A DNA stretch of 64,000 nt from Dechloromonas denitrificans (GTDB taxonomy: Bacteria; Pseudomonadota; Gammaproteobacteria; Burkholderiales; Rhodocyclaceae). The notes under the pieces were generated by a model. The model was given only the letters and a program-made list of their open reading frames with translations, had not been told where the DNA came from and did no database searches. The stretch lies in NCBI RefSeq assembly GCF_020510685.1, contig NZ_CP075185.1:4555275-4619274 (forward strand), read 5' to 3'. Shown one piece after another: positions 1 through 8,910 of the stretch. The position numbers and the translations under genes were made by a program. Each line of letters begins with the position of its first letter. Positions within the stretch are counted from its first letter, which is position 1.

Positions 1-54
1 TACGCCCACTGGGATGAGAGCGAAAACCCGGCCTACAAGCTCTTTCTCGGCTGA
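1..54 (+). CDS. C-terminal end of an unidentified protein (partial)
   Basis: Reading in frame 1 gives 17 residues ending in the motif ENPAYKLFLG and then a TGA stop at 52-54. The start lies outside the window. The remaining tail is too short to assign a family. It runs towards the convergent gene whose stop is at 147. A weak dyad (CCCGG at 91-95 and CCGGG at 100-104) lies between them but has no T-run. Confidence 0.5.
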   Translation, partial: YAHWDESENPAYKLFLG

Positions 55-146
55 CTTCCCGGATTCGGGGCGGCCCAGGGCGAACGAAACCCCGGAAGAC
101 CGGGATGACCTCCGCAGCGCACGGCGATCATTCCGGAGCTTCCTGA

Positions 147-1121
147 TCAGTTCGGCTTGATCGCTTTCGGGTCATCGAGACAGACGTTTTTCCACGATCC
201 GTCACGTTGGCCAAGCCAAAGATAGGTGATGCAGGCCAGCGAGGTTTTGATGGCCCCAAGTTTGCGGTCGGCGGTAATCGAGATTTCGGCGTCGATCTCG
301 GCATAGAAGGTCGCGCCGCTTGCCGGACTGACCGAAACGGTCAGCCGGCTCGGCACGCCGGAGGTTCCCTTCTGCCACGCCCCGACACTGACCGACTTGA
401 CCGTCCCACCCGCTTGGCGAAGCACGAAGGGATGCGTCTTGGCGAGGCGCTCTGCCTCGCTTCGGATGCGAGTGGTTGCCACCTCGGCATCGACCGCATC
501 CAGCGTTCCCGGGCCGCAGCGTTGGGCTTCGGTAGATTTGATCTGTTGCTCGGCGCGCTGATCCGCATCACGTGCACTGGCAAGGCGTGCCGGATCGCCG
601 CCAATCTGCTCGGGAAAACCCGTAAGCACTGCGTCGATCTTGGCGAGTTTTTCCGGAATATCGCCGGCTTTAGCAGCCTCCCGGTCGCGGAACGGATCCG
701 GTGTCGAACGATCCCAATCGATAACCCGCTTGACCACTGTCCGCGCCAAGGCGGGGTCGGCTTCGAGAACTGGCACGACCAGCGGTCCGACCGTCATGCT
801 CATGATGGCGATCAACTGCGGTCGATCGCCCTTCTCGAAAAGAATTTGCCGGGCCGTTCGCAGACGTGCGGCAAGGTAAAGAAAAGCAGCCTCCTCCTTG
901 CGTCCGGCCGTCCGCTCCCCCATGGCGGCATGAAAGAGCATCAGCGGCTCGCGAAGCGTATTCGGGTCACGCAGCAGTTCCGCTGCTGCCAGATGGACAA
1001 CGGCCGGATCGCACGAAGCAAGGCGGGCGGTGATTGAAGCGGATGACGACGGGTTGGCGTTGGCAGGCAAAGAAACAATTGCCAGGCCAAACGCCAGAAT
1101 GACCAGCACGGGGTTACGCAT
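147..1121 (-). CDS. Exported hypothetical protein, 324 aa
   Basis: I do not recognise a family. The N-terminus has a short basic start, a hydrophobic core (residues about 5-17) and an Ala-x-Ala site near residue 22, so it is probably a Sec-exported periplasmic protein. The middle part is helical and rich in Ala, Arg and Asp. The C-terminal third looks beta-rich and has two Cys (one in LACITYLW, one in NVCLDD) that could form a disulfide. It lies 57 bases downstream of another exported protein on the same strand (1179-1856), so the two may be co-transcribed. The function is unknown. Confidence 0.7.
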   Translation of the reverse strand: MRNPVLVILAFGLAIVSLPANANPSSSASITARLASCDPAVVHLAAAELLRDPNTLREPLMLFHAAMGERTAGRKEEAAFLYLAARLRTARQILFEKGDRPQLIAIMSMTVGPLVVPVLEADPALARTVVKRVIDWDRSTPDPFRDREAAKAGDIPEKLAKIDAVLTGFPEQIGGDPARLASARDADQRAEQQIKSTEAQRCGPGTLDAVDAEVATTRIRSEAERLAKTHPFVLRQAGGTVKSVSVGAWQKGTSGVPSRLTVSVSPASGATFYAEIDAEISITADRKLGAIKTSLACITYLWLGQRDGSWKNVCLDDPKAIKPN

Positions 1122-1178
1122 ATGATCTATGGCCGGGAAGGAAAGTCAGCAAGGGGCGACAGACTCGATGGACAGAGG

Positions 1179-1856
1179 TCAATTCCGAGTTCTCTTGATT
1201 TCCACTTGGCCGCTGCGAATGCCATCGATGAGCTTGGCTACGTTGCCATCGCCGGGCCGCTGTTGCTTGTAGGCTTCGAGGTTTTCGATTGCCTTCTGTT
1301 TGTCGCCGAGCGTCAGATGAGCCATGCCAAGGGCGTAGGCGGCATCCACTACGCCGACTGCAAGGGCCTTTTCGAGGTACGGAAGAGCCTCTTTCGATTT
1401 TCCCGCCCCGGCCAGGAAACTGCCATACATATAATTGCCGCGCGGATCGGCCGGAGCGGTGGCGAGCAAGCGCAGGAAGATTGCGGCGGTTTTTTCAGCC
1501 GAGCCGGGAATATCGAGGTTGTGGCCAATACTGTTCAGGAACCCGGCGCGCACCAGCAGCTCCGCATTCGGGCTTGGCCCATTGACGAGGATATCGAGCA
1601 TTCCCGACAACGTCTTTACGTCTTGAACGGCACGCTGTTGATCTTGCGGGGTATCGAACCGGGCTGGGTAGTTTTTGGCATGCAGCGCCAGATCATTCAG
1701 CATCAGGTCCAGGTATTTCCCGTCAATGCCGTACTTTTTCCCGGATGGCGTCTCCGCAACAGTCAGCATCCGTTTCGGATCGTAGTTGCCATACTCCTTG
1801 GCATGGGCCTGCGAACAAGTAACGATCATCAATAGGGCGAGAAGAACGATGCGCAT
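1179..1856 (-). CDS. Exported TPR-like repeat protein, 225 aa
   Basis: The start MRIVLLALLMIVTCSQAHA is a clear signal peptide with an AHA cleavage site, which predicts a periplasmic location. The C-terminal half has helical repeats of tetratricopeptide type: GNYMYGSFLAGAGKSKEAL, then AAYALGMAHLTLGDKQKAI, each ending in a short Pro or Gly turn. TPR proteins of this size usually act as protein-binding adaptors. No catalytic motif is visible. It is probably the first gene of a pair with the exported protein at 147-1121, and its promoter would lie in the 324-base gap shared with sbp. Confidence 0.75.
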   Translation of the reverse strand: MRIVLLALLMIVTCSQAHAKEYGNYDPKRMLTVAETPSGKKYGIDGKYLDLMLNDLALHAKNYPARFDTPQDQQRAVQDVKTLSGMLDILVNGPSPNAELLVRAGFLNSIGHNLDIPGSAEKTAAIFLRLLATAPADPRGNYMYGSFLAGAGKSKEALPYLEKALAVGVVDAAYALGMAHLTLGDKQKAIENLEAYKQQRPGDGNVAKLIDGIRSGQVEIKRTRN

Positions 1857-2180
1857 GATCAGTAAACTCCCGACAAGGTAGAAGTGAGAGATAGGCTTTG
1901 GCCGTTGCCGGAATGCCAGGCTATTGGCGCAGAAAGGCGGACGACGGCCATGGCAGGTAACCGGGCAGAAAGAATGACAAGAGACTAGCTTTTTGACATT
2001 TCACCTGCAAGCGGCGAAGTTGGTCAGGACAAAAAATGTTCGCGTCCCTGCCTGTAATTGACCGCCAAGCCGCCATTAACTCTTTTGGTTATATTATTGT
2101 GATAATTGATTCTTTCACAGAATAACCGTCGCGCTCTAGACTCCAGCCATTCTGAGTAATTACTCGACTGACCGGAGTTC
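1857..2180. other. Divergent intergenic region upstream of sbp
   Basis: This 324-base gap separates two divergently transcribed genes and contains no credible coding frame. The right half (about 2070-2130) is notably AT-rich. It holds an extended -10-like element (TG at 2098-2099 followed by GATAAT at 2101-2106) facing sbp, with no good -35. The dyad at 2087-2127 surrounds it. Confidence 0.5.
2087..2127. promoter_or_regulatory. Inverted repeat around the putative sbp promoter
   Basis: GGTTAT (2087-2092) and ATAACC (2122-2127) form an inverted repeat. Inside it GTGA (2099-2102) and TCAC (2115-2118) form a second inverted pair. The -10-like GATAAT lies between the arms. This is the kind of spaced dyad used by LysR-type regulators, and the downstream genes are for sulfur acquisition, so CysB is a natural candidate. 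That link is inference only. Confidence 0.35.
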
Positions 2181-2183
2181 TTG

Positions 2184-3179
2184 ATGCGCAAATTGGCCAT
2201 TTTCGCGGCACTGGCCGTGGTATTCACCCTGAGCAGCGCCGTCGCCCAGACGACCTTGCTCAATGTCTCCTACGATCCGACGCGAGAGCTGTACAAGGAT
2301 TTCAACGCCGCCTTCAACAAGCACTGGCAGGGCAAGACCGGGCAGACGGTGAATGTTCGCCAGTCGCACGGCGGCTCGGGCAAGCAGGCGCGCTCGGTGG
2401 CCGATGGCCTGGAGGCCGATGTCGTCACACTGGCCCTGGCTTCCGATCTCGATGCGCTGGCCGAGCGCAAGCTGATTCCGGCCGACTGGCAGAAACGCTT
2501 CCCGCACAATTCGGCACCGTACACTTCGACCATCGTTTTCCTGGTCCGCAAGGGCAACCCCAAGGACATCAAGGATTGGGGCGATCTGGCCAAGCCCGGC
2601 ATCGGCGTCATCACGCCCAACCCGAAGACCTCCGGCGGAGCGCGCTGGAATTACCTGGCGGCCTGGGCCTGGGCGCTGAAGCAGCCGGGTGGCAACGAGC
2701 AGAAGGCGAAGGAACTGGTCGCCGCGATTTTCCGCAATGTCCCGGTGCTCGATTCCGGCGCCCGCGGCTCGACCACGACTTTCGTCGAACGCGGCCTCGG
2801 CGACGTGTTGATTGCCTGGGAAAACGAGGCACAACTGGCGGTGAACGAGATCGGCAAGGGCAAGTTCGAGATCGTCGCCCCCAGCCTCTCGATCCTCGCC
2901 GAGCCGCCGGTCGCCGTGGTCGACAAGGTGGTCGAGAAACGCGGCACGCGGCTGACCGCGCAGGCTTACCTGGATTATCTGTATTCCGAGGAAGGGCAGC
3001 ACATCGCCGCCCGGCATTACTACCGGCCGCGCGATGCCAAGGTCGCCGCGCAATACGCCGCGCAGTTCCCGAAGATCAAGCTGGTCACCATCGACGACAC
3101 GTTCGGCGGCTGGCCGAAGGCGCAGAAACGGCACTTCGCCGACGGCGGCACCTTCGATCAGATCTATTCCAGCAAGTAG
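2184..3179 (+). CDS. sbp: Sulfate-binding periplasmic protein of a sulfate ABC transporter
   Basis: The 331-residue product has a signal peptide ([22 protein letters not shown]) and the typical sulfate-binding protein core. The [15 protein letters not shown] segment is followed by a ligand-loop region with [12 protein letters not shown], and by [24 protein letters not shown] in two parts. The family captures sulfate or thiosulfate in the periplasm for CysT/CysW/CysA permeases, which are not in this window. ATG at 2184 is chosen. A TTG immediately before it (2181) is possible but adds one residue. The next gene starts 9 bases after the stop, so the two are probably co-transcribed. Confidence 0.93.
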   Translation: MRKLAIFAALAVVFTLSSAVAQTTLLNVSYDPTRELYKDFNAAFNKHWQGKTGQTVNVRQSHGGSGKQARSVADGLEADVVTLALASDLDALAERKLIPADWQKRFPHNSAPYTSTIVFLVRKGNPKDIKDWGDLAKPGIGVITPNPKTSGGARWNYLAAWAWALKQPGGNEQKAKELVAAIFRNVPVLDSGARGSTTTFVERGLGDVLIAWENEAQLAVNEIGKGKFEIVAPSLSILAEPPVAVVDKVVEKRGTRLTAQAYLDYLYSEEGQHIAARHYYRPRDAKVAAQYAAQFPKIKLVTIDDTFGGWPKAQKRHFADGGTFDQIYSSK

Positions 3180-3188
3180 GGCAGAGAC

Positions 3189-4000
3189 ATGCCGCTGACC
3201 GATCTGATCCGTTATTTCAATGTCGCCGACAACGCCGGCGAGAGCACCCTTTATCTGACCGACGAACGGGTTGCGGCCTGGCATGGCGGGCTGCACCTCG
3301 GCTCGCTGTTCCAGCCGATCGTCGATCTCGAGCGGGAACGCATCGTCGGCCATCAGGCCGGGCTGAGCGCTCGGCTGGAGGGGGGCGAGTCGCTCAGTGT
3401 CGAGCAGGCCTATGCCCGGCAACAGACGGCGGAAGAGGTCGTCCATTTCGACCGCCTGAACCGGACGCTGCACGCCCTCAATTTTCTCGCCCAGCGCCGC
3501 CACGTTGGCGGCTACCTGCAACTGGCCGTACACCCGCGCCACCTGAAAGCCGTGCAGAGCCAGCACGGGCTGGTCTATGAAGCGATTCTCAAACGCTGCG
3601 GCCTGGGGCCGGAGGACATCGTACTGATCATCGATGCCGGTGACGTCAGGCCCAATCGACAGCTCGCCGAGGCCCTGATCAACTATCGCCAGCGCGGTTA
3701 CCGGCTGGCGCTCAATGTCGTCGCGACGGAAACCGCCACCGACGACCTGCTGGCACTGCAGCCGGACATCCTGCAATTGCCGCTCGATGCCGATGCGGCG
3801 CTGCTCGACGCCGCCCGCCATCGGGCCATTAGCGTGCAACTGACCGGCATCGAAAGCGGCAGCGACCTGGCCCGAGCCGGCGCGGCTGGCGCAAAACTCG
3901 GACAGGGCGGCCTGTTCGGTGCGGCACAAAGCGACTGTCGGCCGACCCACAGCAAGGGCGGACTCGCCTACAATTCGCCATCGCCCTCCGGAGACCCATC

Positions 4001-4004
<4 letters not shown>
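3189..4004 (+). CDS. Degenerate EAL-domain protein, probably not a phosphodiesterase
   Basis: The 271-residue protein follows the fold of an EAL cyclic-di-GMP phosphodiesterase: [15 protein letters not shown] opens the domain, and [27 protein letters not shown] and GGLFGAA match later blocks. The catalytic residues are lost. The EAL signature reads HQAG. The usual LExTE, DDFGTG and AEGVE blocks read LIIDAGD, NVVATE and LTGIES. It is therefore likely a binding or regulatory protein with no hydrolase activity. It sits between sbp (9 bases upstream) and cysK (4-base overlap), so it is probably expressed with sulfur assimilation genes. That is unusual company for this domain. Confidence 0.8.
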
Positions 4005-4929
<925 letters not shown>

Positions 4930-4933
<4 letters not shown>

Positions 4934-6060
4934 GTACCTTCGACCAGCCGCTCGACCGGCGCCACTCCGACTCCATCAAATGGGGCAAGTACGCCGGTCG
5001 CGACATCCTGCCGCTGTGGGTCGCGGATATGGATTTCGCCGCTCCGCCGGCCGTCATCGACGCCTTGCAGCAGCGCATTGGGCACGGCGTCTTCGGTTAT
5101 GGCGGCCCCTGGCCGTCGCTCACCGAATCCGTGCTCAGCCACTTGGCCGCCGAGTACGACTGGCAGATCGAACCGGAGTGGATCGTCTGGCTACCGGGTC
5201 TGGTCACCGGCCTCAACGTCGCCTGCCGGGCGGTGGATGGCGAGGTTCTGACGGCGACGCCGATCTACCCGCCGTTCCTGTCCGCCCCGCGCTTTTCCGG
5301 CAAGACGCTGCACCGCGCCGAACTGGCCTGTCGCGAAGGTCACTGGCAGTGGGACAAGGCCGCACTGCAGCAGGCGACGACCGCGGCGACCCGATTGTTC
5401 CTGCTCTGCCACCCGCACAACCCGGTCGGCCGCTGCTGGAACCGGCAAGAGCTGCTCGATCTCGCCGCCTTCGCCGAAACCAACGATCTGATCGTCTGCT
5501 CGGACGAAATCCACTGCGGCCTGGTCCTCGATGCCGACAAGCGCCACATCCCGTTCGCCAGCCTGTCACCGGAAGCGGCGAAACGCAGCATCACGCTGAT
5601 GGCACCGTCGAAAACCTACAACATTCCCGGCCTCGGCTGCGCTTTCGCGGTCATTCCCGATGCGGCACTGCGCCACCGCTTTCACCGCGCGATGGACGGC
5701 ATCGTGCCGCACGTCAATGTCCTCGGCCTGGCCGCCTGCGAAGCCGCCTACCGCGATTGCACCGACTGGTACCGCGAACTGATCGCCTACCTGGCGGGCA
5801 ACCGCGACCGGGTAAGCGCGGCGGTGAATAGCGAAAAGCGGGTAAAAATGAGCCATGTCGAAGCGACCTATCTGGCCTGGATCGATGTCCGTGAACTCGG
5901 CCTCGCCCAGCCGGCCGCCCACTTCGAAGCACACGGACTGGGCCTGTCGGACGGCGGCGATTTCGGCGCCCCCGGCTGGCTGCGCCTGAATTTCGGCTGC
6001 CCCCGGGCAACCCTGGACGAAGCCTTGCGGCGCTTCAGCGCCGCCTGTCACGCCGCATGA
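4930..6060 (+). CDS. PatB/MalY-type C-S lyase (PLP aminotransferase fold)
   Basis: The 376-residue protein is a fold-type I PLP enzyme of the MalY/PatB family, which usually acts as a cystathionine beta-lyase. It opens with the family-typical [13 protein letters not shown]. It has the HPHNPVGR motif, SDEIHCGLV with the PLP-contacting Asp, and the PLP lysine K228 in [11 protein letters not shown]. It starts at TTG 4930, overlapping the cysK stop. Its place directly after cysK suggests a role in cysteine/methionine exchange. An aminotransferase function cannot be excluded from sequence alone. Confidence 0.88.
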
Positions 6061-6350
6061 ATCCTTACGATCTGACCCTGTCCTCGCTTGTTGTCGGGCT
6101 GATTGCCCAGTCGCTGGCCACCGGCCTGGGCATCGAACTCTATCTGCGCAAGGATCTCAACTCCGGCCTGCGCCGCTCGTGGCTGGCCATCGCCATCGGT
6201 TCGCTGCTGCTTGCCCTGCACCATGGCTACACGCTGGAGCTGGCCTTGCGCACCGGTCTTTACGACATGCGCCAGGCGGTGCTCGCCGGCCTGATCGCCA
6301 TCTTCTTTGCGCTCGGCGTCTTTGGCCTGTGGCGTAACGCGCGGATCTGA
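6057..6350 (+). CDS. Small membrane protein, 97 aa
   Basis: Three hydrophobic segments are visible (about residues 10-26, 38-55 and 70-90), separated by short charged loops such as RKDLNSGLRR. It overlaps the preceding lyase gene by 4 bases and is the last gene of the sulfur run. I recognise no family. It faces the convergent folate enzyme at 6371-6952 with only 20 bases between the stops. Confidence 0.7.
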   Translation: MNPYDLTLSSLVVGLIAQSLATGLGIELYLRKDLNSGLRRSWLAIAIGSLLLALHHGYTLELALRTGLYDMRQAVLAGLIAIFFALGVFGLWRNARI

Positions 6351-6370
6351 AAGCCTTTCGGGAACGGCGC

Positions 6371-6952
6371 TCAGGCAGTCAGCGGCCGGAAGGCGCCGGT
6401 TTCGGTAACGATCCAGTCCAATCGTTGATCATGGCTTTCCGGCCGGATGCTGGCCAGGCGGTTGATTTCAAAGCCGACACCAACGGCCAGCGGGCGAGGG
6501 GAGAGCGCCGCCAGCGTGCGGTCGAAATAGCCGCCGCCGTAACCGAGGCGGTAGCCCGCCGCATCGAAACCGTTCAAGGGCAGCAGGATCAAATCGGGCT
6601 GCAGCCAGTCGCCGGCCGTCGGCGTCGGAATGCCGTAGCGGTCCGGCTGCATCGGCGTCGCCGCCGTCCATTCGCGAAAAGCCAGCGGCGCCGCCGCGGC
6701 CACCACCACCGGCAGGACGGCCCGCCCGCCGGCCGCCACCCAATACTCAACGATGGCCCGGACATCCGGCTCGTCCTTGACCGGCCAGCAAAAGGCGACA
6801 ATCGCCGGCCTCGGCAAAGCCGCCTGCAGATGCCCGACGATCCGCGCCGACAGGGCAGCATGGGCCGCCTCGCCAAGCGCCGATCGACGCGCCACCATAT
6901 CCCGCCGCAACGCCCGTCGCCAGGCCGTGCTATCCTCGTCCGATTCAGTCAT
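6371..6952 (-). CDS. ygfA: 5-formyltetrahydrofolate cyclo-ligase
   Basis: The enzyme converts 5-formyl-THF to 5,10-methenyl-THF with ATP in the cytoplasm. The 193-residue length fits the family. The diagnostic motif GYGGGYFDRTL is present near residue 140, and the N-terminus has the conserved helix with RRDMVARRSAL. In many proteobacteria the 6S RNA gene lies next to ygfA. Here the divergent gene slt starts 14 bases away, leaving no room on the upstream side. Confidence 0.93.
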   Translation of the reverse strand: MTESDEDSTAWRRALRRDMVARRSALGEAAHAALSARIVGHLQAALPRPAIVAFCWPVKDEPDVRAIVEYWVAAGGRAVLPVVVAAAAPLAFREWTAATPMQPDRYGIPTPTAGDWLQPDLILLPLNGFDAAGYRLGYGGGYFDRTLAALSPRPLAVGVGFEINRLASIRPESHDQRLDWIVTETGAFRPLTA

Positions 6953-6966
6953 CAGCCTAATCTAGC

Positions 6967-8898
6967 ATGAAGTTTAGCGTTCTTCTTCTTGGCCTCTGCC
7001 TCGCCTTTCCGCTGTTGGCGCAGGACAGCCAGGACAGCAATTTCCTGATCGCCCGCGATGCTTTCCGCGCCGGTGACCGCAACAAACTTGAACGCGCTTC
7101 CAGCCAGCTCGGCAATCACGAACTGCTGCCCTACGTCGAAAATTATCGGCTGCGGATGTATATGGATCAAGGCGACTCCGCCGCCCTGCGCGGCTTTTTC
7201 GAGCGCTACGAAAAAAGCTACGTCGTCGAGAAGCTGCGCGCCGACTGGATCCGCTGGCTGGGCAAGCGTTCCACGTGGAACGAGGTGGAACGCGAATACG
7301 CCAAGATGCTCGCTCCCGAGCCGGATATCATCTGCTATAGCCAGCAGGCCCGCCTTTTCCGCGGCGACCGCAGCGTTTTCGATGAAGCCGAGAAGCTCTG
7401 GCTGACCATGCTCGAAGCCCCGGAAGCCTGCCGCACGGTCTTTGATGCGCTGATCATCGGCCAGCGCCTGTCCGGTGAAGACGTCTGGGCGCGCGTCCAT
7501 CGCCAGCTCGAAGCCAATCGTCCGGCCCAGGCCAAGACCACACTGGCCTATCTGCCGGACAACGAGGCGCCCGACAGCAAATCGCTCGACAATGCGCTGA
7601 ACAACGCGATGAGCTATCTCGTCCGCCAGCCGGCCAACTGGTATGCCAGCCGGGCCGGCCGCGAACTTGCCGTCATCGCCATCCAGCGCATTGCCAGCAA
7701 CGACCCGCAGGCCGCCGCCGACCAGCTGGAAAAAATCAAGGCCCGACTCAACGAACCGGAACGGCAATGGGCCTGGAGCCAGATTGCGCTGCAGGGCGCC
7801 AAGCGCCATAGCGAGGAGGCGATCACCTGGTACGCCAACGCCGGCAAGACCGCGCTGTCCGACGAGGGCCACCAGTGGAAGGTTCGCGCCGCATTGCGCG
7901 CCCTGGAGTGGGGCGGCGTCCGCGATGCCATCCTGGCCATGCCGCCGACGCTGGCCGCGCTGCCGGAATGGATTTACTGGCTGGGTCGCGCTCACAAGGC
8001 CGGCGGCCGGACCAGCGAGGCCGACACCCTGTTCGAGAAAATCGCCGGCCAGGCCAACTTCTACGGCAACCTCGCCGACGAGGAGCTGGGCCGTACCGTG
8101 ATGCCGCCGCCCCGCGCCCTGCCGCCAACGGCCGCCGAGCAGAAGGCCGCGCGCGACAATCCGGGGATACGCCGGGCCTTGGCTTTCTTCCGGCTCGATA
8201 TGCGCACCGAGGCGGTCAAGGAATGGAACTGGTCGCTGCGCGGCATGGAAGACCGCGAATTGCTTGCCGTTGCCGACATCGCCAAACGCAACCAGATCTG
8301 GGACCGGGCCATCAATACCGCCGACCGGACCAAGACCGAGCATGACTACACGCTGCGCTTCCTCGCCCCGTATGGCGAACAAGTCCGCCCGGCCGCCCAG
8401 AACCAGTCGCTCGACGATGCCTGGGTATATGGCCTGATGCGCCAGGAAAGCCGCTTCATCACCGGCGCCAAATCGAATGTCGGCGCCTCCGGCCTGATGC
8501 AGTTGATGCCGGCCACCGCCAAATGGGTGGCCAAGAAGATCGGCTTGCGCGACTACAACCATGGCCGGGTCAACGACACCGAGATCAACGTCCTGCTCGG
8601 CACCAGTTACATGCGACTGGTCATGGAAAATCTCGACAATCATCCGGTACTCGCCTCGGCGGCCTATAACGCCGGCCCCGGCCGGGCCAAAAAATGGCGT
8701 GCCGCCCGGCCGCTGGAAGGGGCGATTTACGCCGAAACCATCCCATTCAGCGAAACCCGCGACTACGTCAAGAAAGTAATGAGCAACGCGGTTTATTATT
8801 CGGCCTTGTTCAACGGCAAACCCGATTCACTGAAAACCCGTCTTGGCACGGTCGGCGGACGAACCGCCGATGCGATGAAAGACGCCGACCTGCCCTGA
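6967..8898 (+). CDS. slt: Soluble lytic murein transglycosylase
   Basis: This 643-residue periplasmic enzyme cleaves peptidoglycan to 1,6-anhydromuropeptides. A signal peptide (MKFSVLLLGLCLAFPLLAQ) leads into a long helical superhelix (about 20-460) and a C-terminal SLT domain. The catalytic glutamate is E494 in MRQESRF. The GASGLMQLMPATA motif and the SAAYNAGPGR motif follow. A palindrome GTTCCACGTGGAAC (7268-7281) in the coding region resembles a parS site. The next gene begins 12 bases after the stop. Confidence 0.95.
   Translation: MKFSVLLLGLCLAFPLLAQDSQDSNFLIARDAFRAGDRNKLERASSQLGNHELLPYVENYRLRMYMDQGDSAALRGFFERYEKSYVVEKLRADWIRWLGKRSTWNEVEREYAKMLAPEPDIICYSQQARLFRGDRSVFDEAEKLWLTMLEAPEACRTVFDALIIGQRLSGEDVWARVHRQLEANRPAQAKTTLAYLPDNEAPDSKSLDNALNNAMSYLVRQPANWYASRAGRELAVIAIQRIASNDPQAAADQLEKIKARLNEPERQWAWSQIALQGAKRHSEEAITWYANAGKTALSDEGHQWKVRAALRALEWGGVRDAILAMPPTLAALPEWIYWLGRAHKAGGRTSEADTLFEKIAGQANFYGNLADEELGRTVMPPPRALPPTAAEQKAARDNPGIRRALAFFRLDMRTEAVKEWNWSLRGMEDRELLAVADIAKRNQIWDRAINTADRTKTEHDYTLRFLAPYGEQVRPAAQNQSLDDAWVYGLMRQESRFITGAKSNVGASGLMQLMPATAKWVAKKIGLRDYNHGRVNDTEINVLLGTSYMRLVMENLDNHPVLASAAYNAGPGRAKKWRAARPLEGAIYAETIPFSETRDYVKKVMSNAVYYSALFNGKPDSLKTRLGTVGGRTADAMKDADLP
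7268..7281. other. Weak parS-like palindrome
   Basis: GTTCCACGTGGAAC is a perfect 14-base palindrome with the CACGTG core of parS, but it differs from GTTTCACGTGAAAC at two symmetric positions. It lies inside slt. Binding by ParB is uncertain. Confidence 0.3.
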
Positions 8899-8910
8899 TG
8901 CCCATCCGCC

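Noticed and set aside
86..110. Possible terminator after the first partial gene
   Set aside because: The CCCGG/CCGGG stem is only 5 bases long and has no T-run on either strand.
2160..3950. 596-residue open frame on the minus strand
   Set aside because: It is antisense to sbp and the EAL-like gene. Its translation is low-complexity and Arg/Gly/Asp-rich, typical of shadow frames in GC-rich DNA, and has no recognisable domain.
6953..6966. 6S RNA next to ygfA
   Set aside because: The 6S RNA gene is often adjacent to ygfA, but only 14 bases separate ygfA from the divergent slt gene and the other flank is coding.
6952..8643. 563-residue open frame on the minus strand
   Set aside because: Antisense to slt, whose motifs (E494, AAYNAGPG) leave no doubt about the real frame.
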